A stretch of DNA of 64,000 nt from NCBI GenBank assembly GCA_964390495.1, contig CAYMIN010000001.1:124001-188000 (forward strand), in the 5' to 3' direction. Positions 45,663 through 54,723 of the stretch are shown one piece after another; positions within the stretch are counted from its first letter, which is position 1; each line of letters opens with the position of its first letter. Both the position numbers and the translations under genes were made by a program. The notes beneath the pieces were generated by a model, which saw only the letters and a program-made list of their open reading frames with translations, was not told where the DNA came from and made no database searches. The stretch is from UBA11051 sp964390495 (GTDB taxonomy: Bacteria; Armatimonadota; Zipacnadia; Zipacnadales; UBA11051).

Positions 45663-46502
45663 TCAGGTATAGATTCGCACGATCAGCGACGTTAGCTCGG
45701 CTGGGAACAGCAGCATCGCTGCTCCGGAAGCCGCCAGCATCGGCCCGAAGGGCATATAGCCGCCGCGCTTCTTCCTGCCAAATGCCATAGCCACCAAGCC
45801 GACCACGGCACCCGCGAACACGGCATACAGGAAAAAGGCCAGGAACTGATAGCCCGGTCCCAGCAATGCCCCCATCGCCCCGGCCAGCTTGACATCCCCA
45901 CCGCCCATAGTCGGCCGCCCGACAACCCGTTCCGAGACCCAGGCGATGAGCAGAAACGCCCCGGCCCCCACGACCATCCCGACAATACTGCGCGGCAGAC
46001 TTACTGTGTACGTGGCCAGCGCGGTCCTCTCGGTAAACAGGATGAGTTCGCCGACCTGGGCTCGCCAGATCCCCAGCGCGTTGAGGAAGACGCCGAAGCC
46101 GGCCAGCACCAACACCATCTCGTCGGGAATGATCATCCAGTCCAGGTCAATAAAGAAGATGGCGATGAGAACGCAGATCATGACGAAGACCGCAGCGGCG
46201 TAGGGATTGGGGCCAATCAACATCAGACACGCCACGGCGGACAGCCCGGTAATCAACTCCACTAGCATATAGCGAGGGCTGAAAGGCCGGCCACAGTGGC
46301 GACACTTGCCCCCCAGGAACAGATACGAGAAAACCGGGACCAGGTCCGGGGCGGTAAGCGCAGCGCCACAACTTAAGCATCTCGAGCGAGGACTGACAAG
46401 CGATTCGCGGCGGGGCAGGCGGAATATGACTACATTCAGGAAGCTGCCCACCGCCATGCCGATGAGCAGCACCATGATTGTGAGGCCCCAAGAGCTGGAC
46501 AT
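45663..46502 (-). CDS. pilD: Prepilin peptidase PilD
   Basis: 279 residues, a bifunctional aspartyl peptidase and N-methyltransferase that processes class III signals. Two CxxC pairs of the N-terminal domain are present (RCLSCGAA and CRHCGRPF). The catalytic aspartates lie in FFIDLDWMIIPDEMVLV and VGRPTMGGGDVKLAGAMGAL. About eight hydrophobic segments are visible, with the insertion LVSPRSRCLSCGAALTAPDL forming the methylase-linked zinc site. GGGAG precedes the ATG by 9 nt. pilD follows pilC in the pilB-pilT-pilC-pilD run. It would process the four prepilins with a canonical GFTLxE-type signal downstream. Confidence 0.95.
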   Translation of the reverse strand: MSSSWGLTIMVLLIGMAVGSFLNVVIFRLPRRESLVSPRSRCLSCGAALTAPDLVPVFSYLFLGGKCRHCGRPFSPRYMLVELITGLSAVACLMLIGPNPYAAAVFVMICVLIAIFFIDLDWMIIPDEMVLVLAGFGVFLNALGIWRAQVGELILFTERTALATYTVSLPRSIVGMVVGAGAFLLIAWVSERVVGRPTMGGGDVKLAGAMGALLGPGYQFLAFFLYAVFAGAVVGLVAMAFGRKKRGGYMPFGPMLAASGAAMLLFPAELTSLIVRIYT

Positions 46503-46606
46503 GAAGGGCGACTCCCGTTGCGAACAAGACGCAACCGCGATACAGCCTTCTCCACCTCTCAGGCCGTAGCTGTGGGAGAAGACGTGGCGATACAGATGCG
46601 AAAGGC

Positions 46607-46631
46607 GGAGCCGACGCTTTGTGCCGGCTCC
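46607..46631 (-). terminator. Possible terminator hairpin after pilC
   Basis: GGAGCCG (46607-46613) pairs with CGGCTCC (46625-46631) around an 11-nt loop, just 3' of the pilC stop. On the minus strand GCCTTTCGC follows, so the T tract is poor. If active it would partly separate pilD from pilC. Confidence 0.35.
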
Positions 46632-46647
46632 CGGTGGCGACTTCAGC

Positions 46648-47883
46648 TTATGACGACAACTCGCCGATAATGCCGATCAGCGGCAGGAACATCGAGATGA
46701 CGATAAAGCCGACCACAACCCCCAGGAACACGATCAGCACCGGCTCCAGCGCTGCGGTGAGGCTTTCGAGGGCCGCATCCACCTCACCCTCGTAGAAGTC
46801 AGCGACCTTGGTGAGCATCGAGTCTAGCTGTCCGGTTTCCTCGCCGATCGCGATCATCTGCACGACCATGGGCGGGAACATCTTCGAATCGCCCAGAGGT
46901 GCTGCGATCGTGTCACCCTCGCGGATGCTGGCTCGCGACAGCAGAATGGCGTCCGAGATGACATCATTGTCCACCGTGCCCGCGACCGTCTCCATCGCTT
47001 GCAGGATCGGCACACCGCTGGCCAAGAGAGTGGCCAAGGTGCGGGCGAAGCGGGCGATTGCGATCTTGTGATTGAGACTCCCGAAAACCGGCACTTTCAG
47101 CATTAGCATATCCCAATACCGCTTGCCCGTCTTGGTCGCCTTGACGCGATTGATGGCGGTTACCATACCGAAGCCAATTATCGCGGCCAGCCACCATTTA
47201 CTCGTCAAGAAATGGCTGGCGTCCATCAGCATCTTGGTGGGCAGAGGGAACTGGTCGTCGGTCATCCCCAACTCCTTGAACAGGTCCATGAACTTGGGCA
47301 GGATGAAGGTGACCAGGAAGGTAACGATGCCGATGGCGACGATCATGACCATGACGGGATAGGTCATGGCTGACTTAACCTTGCGGCGCAATTCCATGTC
47401 CTTTTCGGAGAACATCGCGAGACGGTCGAGGGTCTCGTCAAGAACGCCGCCGACCTCGCCGGCGCGCACCAGACCGACCGCCAGATTGGTGAAGACGCGG
47501 GGGTACTTCGCCATCGAACGCGACAGCGTCGCCCCGCCCTGGATCTCGATGGTCAGGTCGCGGATGATCTCCTTGAGGCGAGCGCTGCTGGTCTGTTGCT
47601 CGAGAACGTCAAGGCAGCGCACCAGCGACACACCGGCATTGATCATAGTTGCGAACTGCCGGCAGAACATGGAGAAATCCTTCATGCTGACTTTCCCGCC
47701 GAACAGCCGAAAGCCTCCGGCCTTTTTCTTGGCTGTGGCCTTGGCCTTCTCTTCCTCGACCGAGTCAACATTCAGGCCGCGGTCGCGCAGTTGCTTGAGC
47801 AACGCATCCTTGCTGCTGGCCTCTGCCGTTTCCTTGATTACCTTACCGGTGCTGTCACGAGCGGTATAGGCAAAGGTAGGCAT
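46648..47883 (-). CDS. pilC: Type IV pilus inner-membrane platform protein PilC
   Basis: 411 residues, full length for PilC/GspF. The N-terminal PTFAYTARDSTGKVIKETAE is family-typical, as is the repeated cytoplasmic domain (SMKDFSMFCRQFATMINAGV and IAIARFARTLATLLASGVPI). Three membrane segments are visible (YPVMVMIVAIGIVTFLVTFI, WWLAAIIGFGMVTAIN and VLIVFLGVVVGFIVISMFLP). PilC passes the motion of PilB and PilT to the pilin subunits. GGAGAGGAG precedes the ATG. It lies 108 nt below pilT, so it is probably part of the same transcript. Confidence 0.96.
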   Translation of the reverse strand: MPTFAYTARDSTGKVIKETAEASSKDALLKQLRDRGLNVDSVEEEKAKATAKKKAGGFRLFGGKVSMKDFSMFCRQFATMINAGVSLVRCLDVLEQQTSSARLKEIIRDLTIEIQGGATLSRSMAKYPRVFTNLAVGLVRAGEVGGVLDETLDRLAMFSEKDMELRRKVKSAMTYPVMVMIVAIGIVTFLVTFILPKFMDLFKELGMTDDQFPLPTKMLMDASHFLTSKWWLAAIIGFGMVTAINRVKATKTGKRYWDMLMLKVPVFGSLNHKIAIARFARTLATLLASGVPILQAMETVAGTVDNDVISDAILLSRASIREGDTIAAPLGDSKMFPPMVVQMIAIGEETGQLDSMLTKVADFYEGEVDAALESLTAALEPVLIVFLGVVVGFIVISMFLPLIGIIGELSS

Positions 47884-47991
47884 ACGCCCACTCCTCTCCT
47901 AGCGAGGCGCGGGGGCATTCCCCGTCTGGTGGATAAACTGAGTATTCCCCGTTCTGCGCCCTCAATAACCTACCAATTGAGAAAGCCGCGC

Positions 47992-49146
47992 TCAGACCTC
48001 GCCGGCGCAGAGCTTCTCGAACTCCTGGGGGTTCTGGCTGCGCTGCATGCCCACCTCATAGGTTATCAGGCTCTGCTGGTACAAATCGCGCAGGGCCTGG
48101 TCCATCGTCTGCATCCCTTCGCCGCCACTGGTCTGAATGATGGAGGTTATCTGATGGGCCTTGTTTTCACGGACCAAGTTGCGGATGGCCGCGCTGGCGA
48201 CCATCACCTCGATCGCGGCGATCCGGCCGGGTTGTCCGGCGCGCGGCAGCAACTGCTGGGAGGCGATGGCAACGAGGTTGTTGGAAAGCTGCACGCGGAT
48301 CTGCTCCTGCTCATCGGCCGGGAATACGTCAATCATGCGGTCAACCGACTCGGCGGCGCTGTTGGTGTGGAGCGTGGCCATGACCAGGTGACCGGTTTCC
48401 GCACAGGTAACGGCCAACTGGATGGTTGCCAAGTCGCGCATCTCACCTACCAGCAGCACATCGGGGTCTTCGCGAAGCGCCGAGCGCAAGGCGTTATTGA
48501 AGGCATGGGTGTCTTGCCCCAGTTCGCGCTGGTTGATGATGGACTTCTTGTGATCATGCAGGTACTCGATGGGGTCCTCAATGGTGATAATGTGCTCGGC
48601 CCGGGTGGTGTTGATGTTGTCAATAATCGCGGCCAGTGTCGTGGATTTGCCGGAGCCGGTCGGCCCGGTTACCAGGAACAGGCCGCGGGGACGCCGGGCT
48701 ATTCTCTCGAAGACAGCCGGCAGCCCTAGATCACGAATGGTCGGGATCTTGCGTGGAATCAGGCGCAAGGCAGCCGCGACAGTGCCCCGGTCGCGGAACA
48801 CGTTGACGCGGAAACGCGCCACGTTGCGCAATGAGTAGGAGCAGTCAAGCTCCAGTTCGGTCTCGAAGCGCTGGATCTGCTCGTCGGTGAGGATATCGTA
48901 GATCATGCGCTGCGAGGTACTGGGGTCAAGCTTCTCGTAGCGCATCTGTTTGAGCTCACCGTCAACGCGCAACACCGGCGGCAAGTCGCTACACAGATGC
49001 AGGTCGGAAGCATCGTATTGGACTACCATTTCCAGCAATTCGTCTATGTGGACCTCAACAATGGGCTGTACCTTGGGTTTAGACGGCTTTTTCCGCGCAG
49101 CCGCCTGCTGCGGCTGAGCAGTCCGGGTTTCCTCGGCCCCTGCCAT
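47992..49146 (-). CDS. pilT: Type IV pilus retraction ATPase PilT
   Basis: 384 residues. The N-terminal domain (IDELLEMVVQYDASDLHLCS) and the ATPase core match PilT. Walker A is LVTGPTGSGKSTTLAA; the Asp box follows in IITIEDPIEYLHDHKKSIIN, the Walker B in DPDVLLVGEMRDLATIQLAV and the His box in TGHLVMATLHTNSAAESVDR. The C-terminal AIRNLVRENKAHQITSIIQT is the PilT retraction-type ending; a typical AIRNLIRE is present. PilT hexamers pull pilin subunits out to retract the pilus. GAGAGGAAGG precedes the ATG. It lies 72 nt downstream of pilB. Confidence 0.96.
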   Translation of the reverse strand: MAGAEETRTAQPQQAAARKKPSKPKVQPIVEVHIDELLEMVVQYDASDLHLCSDLPPVLRVDGELKQMRYEKLDPSTSQRMIYDILTDEQIQRFETELELDCSYSLRNVARFRVNVFRDRGTVAAALRLIPRKIPTIRDLGLPAVFERIARRPRGLFLVTGPTGSGKSTTLAAIIDNINTTRAEHIITIEDPIEYLHDHKKSIINQRELGQDTHAFNNALRSALREDPDVLLVGEMRDLATIQLAVTCAETGHLVMATLHTNSAAESVDRMIDVFPADEQEQIRVQLSNNLVAIASQQLLPRAGQPGRIAAIEVMVASAAIRNLVRENKAHQITSIIQTSGGEGMQTMDQALRDLYQQSLITYEVGMQRSQNPQEFEKLCAGEV

Positions 49147-49218
49147 TCGCTTGCCTTCCTCTCCAAAACCTGCTTTGATAGCTATTGTTCAGCGCAAGAC
49201 TATGCAATGCAACAGCAG

Positions 49219-51015
49219 CTAGGCTGCACCCGCAGTGAAGACAACCCGGGTCAGCTCGTCAACCGTTGTGATCCCGGCCTTGACCTTCTCGAGGCCGTCC
49301 ATGGCCAGGGTGACCATGCCCGCCGCCAGAGCCGCCTCCTTGATCTGCCCTGCCGAGGCCCGCTTAACGATCAACTCGCTAATCTCCCGGTTCATCTCCA
49401 TAAGCTCAAAGATCCCGATGCGACCGTGGTATCCAGTTTCGCGGCAGTGACTACAGCCGACGCCATGATAGAACTTGACGCCGTCGTTATCCGGATCATC
49501 GGGGTCGAAGCCGAAGGTCAGCAGTACATCGCGCGGCGGCCGGTACTCCTCCTTGCATTCCTCGCAGATGACTCGGGCCAGCCGCTGAGACAGCGAACCG
49601 ATAACCGATGAGGCGATCAGGAACGGCTCGACCCCCATGTCCACAAGCCGCGTCACAGTGGAAGGCGCGTCATTGGTGTGCAGAGTGGAGAGCACCAAGT
49701 GACCGGTAAGCGCAGCCTGGATCGCGATTTCCGAGGTCTCCAGGTCGCGAATCTCACCCACCAGAATGATATCAGGATCCTGCCGCAGGAAGTACTTCAG
49801 CGCAATCGCGAAAGTCAGGCCGGCCTTGCGGTTCACGTGGACCTGACCCAAGCCATCAAGCTCATACTCAACCGGGTCCTCGATGGTGATGATATTGCGG
49901 TCAACGGTATTGATGCGGTTGAGGATGCAGTACTGGGTGGTGGTCTTGCCGGAGCCGGTGGGGCCGGTGGACAGCAACATGCCATTGGGCTGCTGGATCA
50001 GGCGCTCGACGCGGCTGTACATGTGCCCCACCAAGCCCAGGTTCTCCATGCCGATCTGGATCGAGGTCTTGTCGAGAATCCGCATGACGAACTTCTCGCC
50101 CAGCGTAGTGGGAATCACTGAGGCGCGCAGATCGAAGTCCCTGCCCCCGTGGCGTACGTGGATGCGACCGTCCTGCGGCACGCGCCGCTCTGCGATATTC
50201 ATCCCCGACATGATCTTCAGACGCGAAACCAGGGGCGCGTGAACGAACTTAGGCAGAGGCATAATCTCGTGCAGCACGCCGTCAATACGATACCTCACAC
50301 GCACCCGGTCCTGGTACGGCTCCACGTGGATGTCACTAGCCCGTTCCTCGATGGCGCGCGAGATCAGGATCTTCGTCAAACGGATGACCGGTGCCTCGTC
50401 GGTAATATCGGCGATGCGGTCGGTCTGGACTCTGCTCTCGTCTTCTTCCTCCTCATCCACGCTTACGCCCAGCGCATCCTCGCCCGCGATCTCGTCGGTG
50501 AGCTGCTGCATGTCCGGCATGCCGGCGTCCATGGCACTGGGTGACGGAGTAGCTCTTGCCGGCCTGGCCCCCTCGCTATCCTTATAGGTCTTCTTGATGG
50601 CCTGCTCCAGGTCGCGCGGATTGGCCAGCAACGGCTCGATAGTAACCTGCAGTATCATCTTCAGGGCATCAATCGCCATAACGTCATCGGGCTCGGCCAT
50701 GGCGACGCGGATCGTCCCGTCGCCGCGGCCGATCGCCAATGCCCGGTGCTCCTCAGCGCTTTGTCGGTCGAGCAGCAGCGCTACCTTGGAGTCCGGAGAT
50801 GTAGCCGACAGGTCCACATACGGCACATTTAGCTGCTCAGAAAGCGTCTCGTAGAGCGGCTGCGCTTCAATATGTCCGAGGTCAATCAGTACCTGGCCGA
50901 TCCGCTCCGTGGTCTGTTCCTGGATCTCCAGCGCTTCGTCAAGTTGCTGCTGGCTGATCAGCCCTTTCTCCACAAGCATCTGCCCTATCATCTTATGACC
51001 GCGGCGTCTTCGCAT
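49219..51015 (-). CDS. pilB: Type IV pilus extension ATPase PilB
   Basis: 598 residues. The N-terminal domain (GQMLVEKGLISQQQLDEALE) and middle N2 domain precede the ATPase core, with Walker A STGPTGSGKTTTQYCILN, IITIEDPVEYELDGLGQVHV, Walker B DPDIILVGEIRDLETSEIAI and HLVLSTLHTNDAPSTVTRLV. The tetracysteine zinc motif of PilB/GspE is present (VICEECKEEY and GCSHCRETGY). A GAGGT Shine-Dalgarno sequence supports the ATG at 51015; the methionine at 50991 is an alternative. It opens the pilB-pilT-pilC-pilD transcript. The GspE alternative is disfavoured because pilT follows. Confidence 0.96.
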   Translation of the reverse strand: MRRRRGHKMIGQMLVEKGLISQQQLDEALEIQEQTTERIGQVLIDLGHIEAQPLYETLSEQLNVPYVDLSATSPDSKVALLLDRQSAEEHRALAIGRGDGTIRVAMAEPDDVMAIDALKMILQVTIEPLLANPRDLEQAIKKTYKDSEGARPARATPSPSAMDAGMPDMQQLTDEIAGEDALGVSVDEEEEDESRVQTDRIADITDEAPVIRLTKILISRAIEERASDIHVEPYQDRVRVRYRIDGVLHEIMPLPKFVHAPLVSRLKIMSGMNIAERRVPQDGRIHVRHGGRDFDLRASVIPTTLGEKFVMRILDKTSIQIGMENLGLVGHMYSRVERLIQQPNGMLLSTGPTGSGKTTTQYCILNRINTVDRNIITIEDPVEYELDGLGQVHVNRKAGLTFAIALKYFLRQDPDIILVGEIRDLETSEIAIQAALTGHLVLSTLHTNDAPSTVTRLVDMGVEPFLIASSVIGSLSQRLARVICEECKEEYRPPRDVLLTFGFDPDDPDNDGVKFYHGVGCSHCRETGYHGRIGIFELMEMNREISELIVKRASAGQIKEAALAAGMVTLAMDGLEKVKAGITTVDELTRVVFTAGAA

Positions 51016-51075
51016 ATATCTTGCACCTCAGCAAGCAAGTGTACCAAACCGGCACGGGCAATTCTCCAACGTATT

Positions 51076-51105
51076 ATTGTATGTCATTAGACGCTCCCAG
51101 GTCAA
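51076..51105 (-). promoter_or_regulatory. Promoter for the pilB-pilT-pilC-pilD unit
   Basis: On the minus strand TTGACC (51100-51105) and TACAAT (51076-51081) are separated by 18 nt. The predicted start falls about 55 nt before the pilB ATG. The remaining bases up to the aroE stop hold nothing else recognisable. Confidence 0.6.
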
Positions 51106-51173
51106 ATCCCTTCTGATGCAATAGGATCTCTCACCAGGACCCCAACAGCGGCCCGGCGGAACTTCTCTGTAGC

Positions 51174-52085
51174 CTACGCCGGCCGTTGCTGCAACGCGTT
51201 AAGCAGCGCCTGGCGCATGACCTCGACAGGAGCCGCTTGACCCGTCCATTGCGCAAAGGCGATCGCGCCCTGGTGCACCAGCATCCCGGTGCCATCCAAG
51301 GTCTCCGCGCCGCGTTGTTGGGCGGCCTCAAGCAGGACGGTGTGTCTGGGGTTGTACGTCAGATCACAGACTAGCTGGCCCTGATGCAGCCATTCAGCAG
51401 GCACCACCGGTGCCACGTCCACATGCGGGTACATCCCGACCGAGGTGCAGTCAATCACTATCTCGGCTGCACGCACCCATTCCTCGGCCTGCGCTCCGTC
51501 CAGGCCGGCAGTGGCGATTTCCGCCGCCTGCCCCGTCGTCAGCAGCTTGGCAAGCGCCTCAGCCTTGGCCGGGGTGCGATTGATGATGCTCAGGCGCTCG
51601 GCCCCTTCGCGAAGCACCGCGGCGGCCACCGACCTGGCAGAGCCGCCGGCACCGATCATGGTCACCGCCCGGCCCGCCGCGACCCAGCCGATTTCCCGCA
51701 GCGAGGCAATAAAGCCGGGGCCGTCGGTATTGTAGCCCGTTAGCTTGCCCTCACAGATATCAATGGTGTTAGCCGCCTGCAGCGTCGCAGCGGTTTGGTC
51801 GAGTTCGTCCAGGAACTCGATAACGGCACCCTTGTGCGGTATGGTCACATTGACGCCACGCATCCCCAGAGCGCGGACGCCGGCGATGGCCGTACCTAGC
51901 TCTTCGGGGCGCACCGGGAAGGGAATGTAAGCCCAATTTAGACCTAAGGCGGCGAAGGCGGCGTTGTGCATCGGTGGCGAGAGGCTGTGCTTGACCGGCC
52001 AGCCGAACACCCCGGTGACGGTTGTCTGCCCGTTGAGGCCGGCACACCAGCTCTGCCAGTCGGGTCGTGGGTCCATTGTTATCAT
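51174..52085 (-). CDS. aroE: Shikimate dehydrogenase (NADP+)
   Basis: 303 residues. AroE reduces 3-dehydroshikimate with NADPH, step four of the shikimate pathway. VTGVFGWPVKHSLSPPMHNA carries the substrate-binding motif, MRGVNVTIPHKGAVIEFLDE the catalytic Lys, and TMIGAGGSARSVAAAVLREG the NADP Rossmann motif. IVIDCTSVGMYPHVDVAPVV and VCDLTYNPRHTVLLEAAQQR complete the family set. The ATG at 52085 overlaps the stop of the yqeG-like gene (ATGA); an internal ATG at 52076 is better spaced from AAGGGA. aroB is also in this window, 33 kb away. Confidence 0.95.
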   Translation of the reverse strand: MITMDPRPDWQSWCAGLNGQTTVTGVFGWPVKHSLSPPMHNAAFAALGLNWAYIPFPVRPEELGTAIAGVRALGMRGVNVTIPHKGAVIEFLDELDQTAATLQAANTIDICEGKLTGYNTDGPGFIASLREIGWVAAGRAVTMIGAGGSARSVAAAVLREGAERLSIINRTPAKAEALAKLLTTGQAAEIATAGLDGAQAEEWVRAAEIVIDCTSVGMYPHVDVAPVVPAEWLHQGQLVCDLTYNPRHTVLLEAAQQRGAETLDGTGMLVHQGAIAFAQWTGQAAPVEVMRQALLNALQQRPA

Positions 52086-52609
52086 TCCCTTGTTGCCCGG
52101 TTGTCGGGAGCCAACCGCAGCCGCCTCGCCACCATCCGCTCCAGAATGCGCATCAGATACGTGCCGGGGAACTCCCTGCCGGGCACCGGCTCCACCAGGA
52201 TCGTGTGCAGCCCCAGCAGGTTACCGCCAAGGACATCGGTGAAGAGCTGGTCGCCGATGATGGCGGCCTGCCGGGGGCCTACATTGATCTCCCGCAGCGC
52301 CGCCCGGATCGCCCCGGGCAGGGGTTTGCGTCCCACGCCCCAGCCGCACACCACTGGAATGCCGAGGACCTCCCCCACCACCCCCACGCCCTTGCGGAAG
52401 ATGGTGTTGGAGACGATGCAGAGGCTGAAGCGTTCCTTGGCCGCCGCAACCCAGTGGCGCTTGGCCGATGAGACCTCGCGGCTGCGCCAGGCCGTCAAGG
52501 TCTTGTCACGATCAATCAGCAGCCCCTTGATCCCTGCCTCGGCCAAGGCCTCGAGGTCAATGTCCTCCAGGGCTACAACGTACTGGTTGGGGCGGAACAG
52601 TTCCCACAC
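52082..52609 (-). CDS. YqeG-family HAD-IIIA phosphatase
   Basis: 175 residues starting GTG at 52609. LRPNQYV-type N-terminus (LFRPNQYVVALEDIDLEALA) and the HAD motif I IKGLLIDRDKTLTAW (D-x-D-x-T) are YqeG signatures. Motif III is in VVCGWGVGRKPLPGAIRAAL (Lys) and motif IV in AAIIGDQLFTDVLGGNLLGL (GDQLFTD). YqeG proteins are small cytosolic phosphatases of unsettled substrate, often next to aroE in Firmicutes; here the stop overlaps the aroE start by 4 nt. Its motif I reads DRDKT instead of the DLDNT more usual in the family, which keeps both aspartates. Confidence 0.9.
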   Translation of the reverse strand: MWELFRPNQYVVALEDIDLEALAEAGIKGLLIDRDKTLTAWRSREVSSAKRHWVAAAKERFSLCIVSNTIFRKGVGVVGEVLGIPVVCGWGVGRKPLPGAIRAALREINVGPRQAAIIGDQLFTDVLGGNLLGLHTILVEPVPGREFPGTYLMRILERMVARRLRLAPDNRATRE

Positions 52610-52646
52610 TGGGCTTCACCGTCTCGGGCGGATGCTAGACACCGGT

Positions 52647-53672
52647 CTAGCGCCTGGTCCGCCTGGCTTTGCCTATCGCCAGCAGGTGCTCGGCGTAAGT
52701 CTTGCTGAAGATATGCGCTCCGTCGGCGCCAACAACATAGTACAGGTGATCGCTCTGCGCCGGATCCAGAGCCGCCTTGAGACAGGCCAGACCCGGATTA
52801 CAGATCGGCCCTGGCGGCAAACCGGCGTGCAGGTACGTATTGTAAGGCGACTTGACGCGCAGGTCCGAATGCAGCAGCCGCGCTTTGCGCTCCGGCAATG
52901 CATACTGCACGGTGGCGTCAATCTGCAGTCTCATGCCCCTTCGCAGGCGATTGTAGATGACCGAGGCGATCAGCCGGCGGTCCTGGTCCAGCTTCGCCTC
53001 ACGCTCGATCAGCGAGGCGATGGTAACTAGCTCATGTAGCGAATACGGACTATTGGCGATCTGCGCCTGGTGACTTTCGACCACCTTAAGCTCAAAGTTG
53101 GTAACCATTGCCGAGAGCACTTCATGCGCCGAAGCGCCCACCGCAAACTCGTAGGTGTCCGGGAACAGGTAGCCCTCGAGACTTTCCGTCTTAAACGAGA
53201 ACGAGATGAGGTCTTTGACCGTATCCGTTCGCGCCGCCTCCATAAAGGCCTGCCGTGAGATCAGCAGATCACTGGCGGCGAGCCGATCAGCCATCTGTTC
53301 CAGGGTGAAGCCCTCGGGAAAAGTAATCCGACGAACAGCCGGCTGACGAAGGCGCGTATGGATTATCGTCGGCACCGAAGCGGCGGGTGAGAGGTCGAAG
53401 TAGGATGCCGGCAGCTTGCCCGCCTCGCCCCCACGCATGTAGAAACGGTAGGCAACGTAGAATACCGGCGCGCTGCGAATGATGCGCTCTTGGCGGAGTA
53501 CCGAGGCAATCGCCCAGATGCCCTCCCCCTGCGGCACAAAGATGAGCCGCGTCTGGCCGGTTGGGTCAGCGGGCTGCAATCCCCAGCGGTAGTAAAGAGC
53601 ACCACCGGCGGCCACAAGCAGTAGCAACACGATCGCGTTAGCCAGCAGGCGTTTGCTCAACTTTGCGGGCAC
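52647..53672 (-). CDS. mltG: Endolytic murein transglycosylase MltG
   Basis: 341 residues. A short cytoplasmic N-terminus leads to one membrane helix (ANAIVLLLLVAAGGALYYRW), a LysM-like segment with FVPQGEGIWAIASVLRQERI, and the YceG catalytic domain with HELVTIASLIEREAKLDQDR (catalytic Glu in SLIERE) and LQIDATVQYALPE, ending in the typical SPYNTYLHAGLPPGPICNPG. MltG cuts nascent peptidoglycan strands to end their growth. The start is GTG at 53672 and overlaps the end of ruvX by 16 nt; a TTG a few codons in has a better-spaced GGAG. Confidence 0.95.
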   Translation of the reverse strand: MPAKLSKRLLANAIVLLLLVAAGGALYYRWGLQPADPTGQTRLIFVPQGEGIWAIASVLRQERIIRSAPVFYVAYRFYMRGGEAGKLPASYFDLSPAASVPTIIHTRLRQPAVRRITFPEGFTLEQMADRLAASDLLISRQAFMEAARTDTVKDLISFSFKTESLEGYLFPDTYEFAVGASAHEVLSAMVTNFELKVVESHQAQIANSPYSLHELVTIASLIEREAKLDQDRRLIASVIYNRLRRGMRLQIDATVQYALPERKARLLHSDLRVKSPYNTYLHAGLPPGPICNPGLACLKAALDPAQSDHLYYVVGADGAHIFSKTYAEHLLAIGKARRTRR

Positions 53673-54139
53673 TCCTCAGCGGCCGAGCCTGGCTGCCGCG
53701 CGTCCGCCGGAGCGCTGGAAGCAGTCGAACTGGCTTGCTTGTCAAGGAATGACTGTAGCATGATAGCGGCGGCCAGTTTGTCAAGATGCTGCTTGCGGCC
53801 TGCGCGGCTGACGTCGGCCTCCAGGAGAACCTTCTCAGCGATCCCGCTGGTGAAGCGCTCGTCCCAGGTATGGACGGGAAGTTCGGTGCTCTGCTGCAAG
53901 AGCTGCAGGTGAGCTTGCACCCGTTCCGCGGACGGGCCGACACCTCCACGCAGCGTATAAGGCATACCTACAACAATCGCCTCGGCAGCTTGTTCCTTAG
54001 CGACTTGCAGGATCGCATCAACCTGGGCTTGGTCGTCGGCTTCATCCAGCACGCTGAGGGGCATGGCCAACCTGCCCTCCGGGTCGGAGATGGCCAGCCC
54101 CACTCGGTTTTCTCCCGGGTCAACGCCGAGGTATTTCAT
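53657..54139 (-). CDS. ruvX: Putative pre-16S rRNA nuclease / Holliday-junction resolvase-like YqgF
   Basis: 160 residues with an RNase H-like fold: MKYLGVDPGENRVGLAISDP (first catalytic Asp at 7), EAIVVGMPYTLRGGVGPSAE, PVHTWDERFTSGIAEKVLLE and DKLAAAIMLQSFLDKQ (terminal Asp). YqgF proteins mature the 5' end of 16S rRNA and were first described as resolvase-like. GAGAGG lies 4 nt before the ATG. The order alaS ... ruvX-mltG recalls the Firmicutes alaS-yrrL-mltG series, here with a RAYT gene inserted between alaS and ruvX. The C-terminal 20 residues are Ala/Ser-rich and not conserved. Confidence 0.93.
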   Translation of the reverse strand: MKYLGVDPGENRVGLAISDPEGRLAMPLSVLDEADDQAQVDAILQVAKEQAAEAIVVGMPYTLRGGVGPSAERVQAHLQLLQQSTELPVHTWDERFTSGIAEKVLLEADVSRAGRKQHLDKLAAAIMLQSFLDKQASSTASSAPADARQPGSAAEECPQS

Positions 54140-54159
54140 GTGCCCTCTCTTGCCATTGC

Positions 54160-54183
54160 GTAGGTCGGGGTCTTAAGGCCGAC
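54160..54183 (+). repeat. REP-like palindrome, downstream of the RAYT gene
   Basis: GTAG followed by GTCGGGGTCTTAAGGCCGAC, an imperfect hairpin with outer arms GTCGG/CCGAC. It has the same GTAGGTCGGG head as the copy at 54887 and lies in the short gap between ruvX and the RAYT gene. Confidence 0.7.
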
Positions 54184-54236
54184 AGCAGCTTCGCCGCTAG
54201 CCGCCATGCGCGATGATGCCAACGCCAACAACGCAC

Positions 54237-54707
54237 CTAACTAGCTTCTGATAGCGCACGGCCTGTGCCTGACCACGGCCACAACTCAGCCGCTTCGACG
54301 AAACCTCCGGCAACCGGATTGGTCCATATATACCGAGCTGTCTCCTCGTAGTCATGGCGGTTTCTGATTATACGGTCGTACCTGCCAGCCTGCCAGAGTG
54401 GGCCGCGTCGACCCAGAAGCTGATTTATCTGCCGCGCCGTCCATCCCTTTATGCTCTGCATAATGCGCCCCACGGGCTGAACGCGACCATCATACGGCAG
54501 CGGTTTGACGATCAGATGCACATGATCCGGCATGACCGTGTAGTCGTATAGCAGGTAGCGCTCACCATCAAAGTGATGCAGAGCACGTATGATAATAGGC
54601 GCGATGGTTCCATCAGCAAGGTCGGCCGCATTCCGGCACGCTAGCCGGAAGGTGACAAAGTAGCTTGCACCATCGTACTCGAGATAATGTCGTCGTGATT
54701 TGAGCAT
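54237..54707 (-). mobile_element. REP-associated tyrosine transposase (RAYT, Y1/IS200-like)
   Basis: About 156 residues from the ATG at 54707; the frame extends to 54848 across REP sequence and is not needed for the domain. It opens MLKSRRHYLEYDGASYFVTF. The HUH motif is in VMPDHVHLIVKPLPYDG (H-V-H), and the catalytic Tyr lies in RIIRNRHDYEETARYIWTNP. The motif QAGRYDRII is typical of RAYT proteins. These single-copy Y1 transposases act on nearby REP palindromes (GTAGG-headed hairpins) and do not usually move as classic insertion sequences. Three such palindromes lie around this gene. The Shine-Dalgarno sequence is weak. It interrupts the alaS-ruvX neighbourhood, so it probably arrived later. 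Confidence 0.9.
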
Positions 54708-54723
54708 TATGGACGCGCTGCCC

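Noticed and set aside
47596..48729. Plus-strand open frame of 377 codons
   Set aside because: Antisense to pilC and pilT; long antisense frames are common in GC-rich genes.
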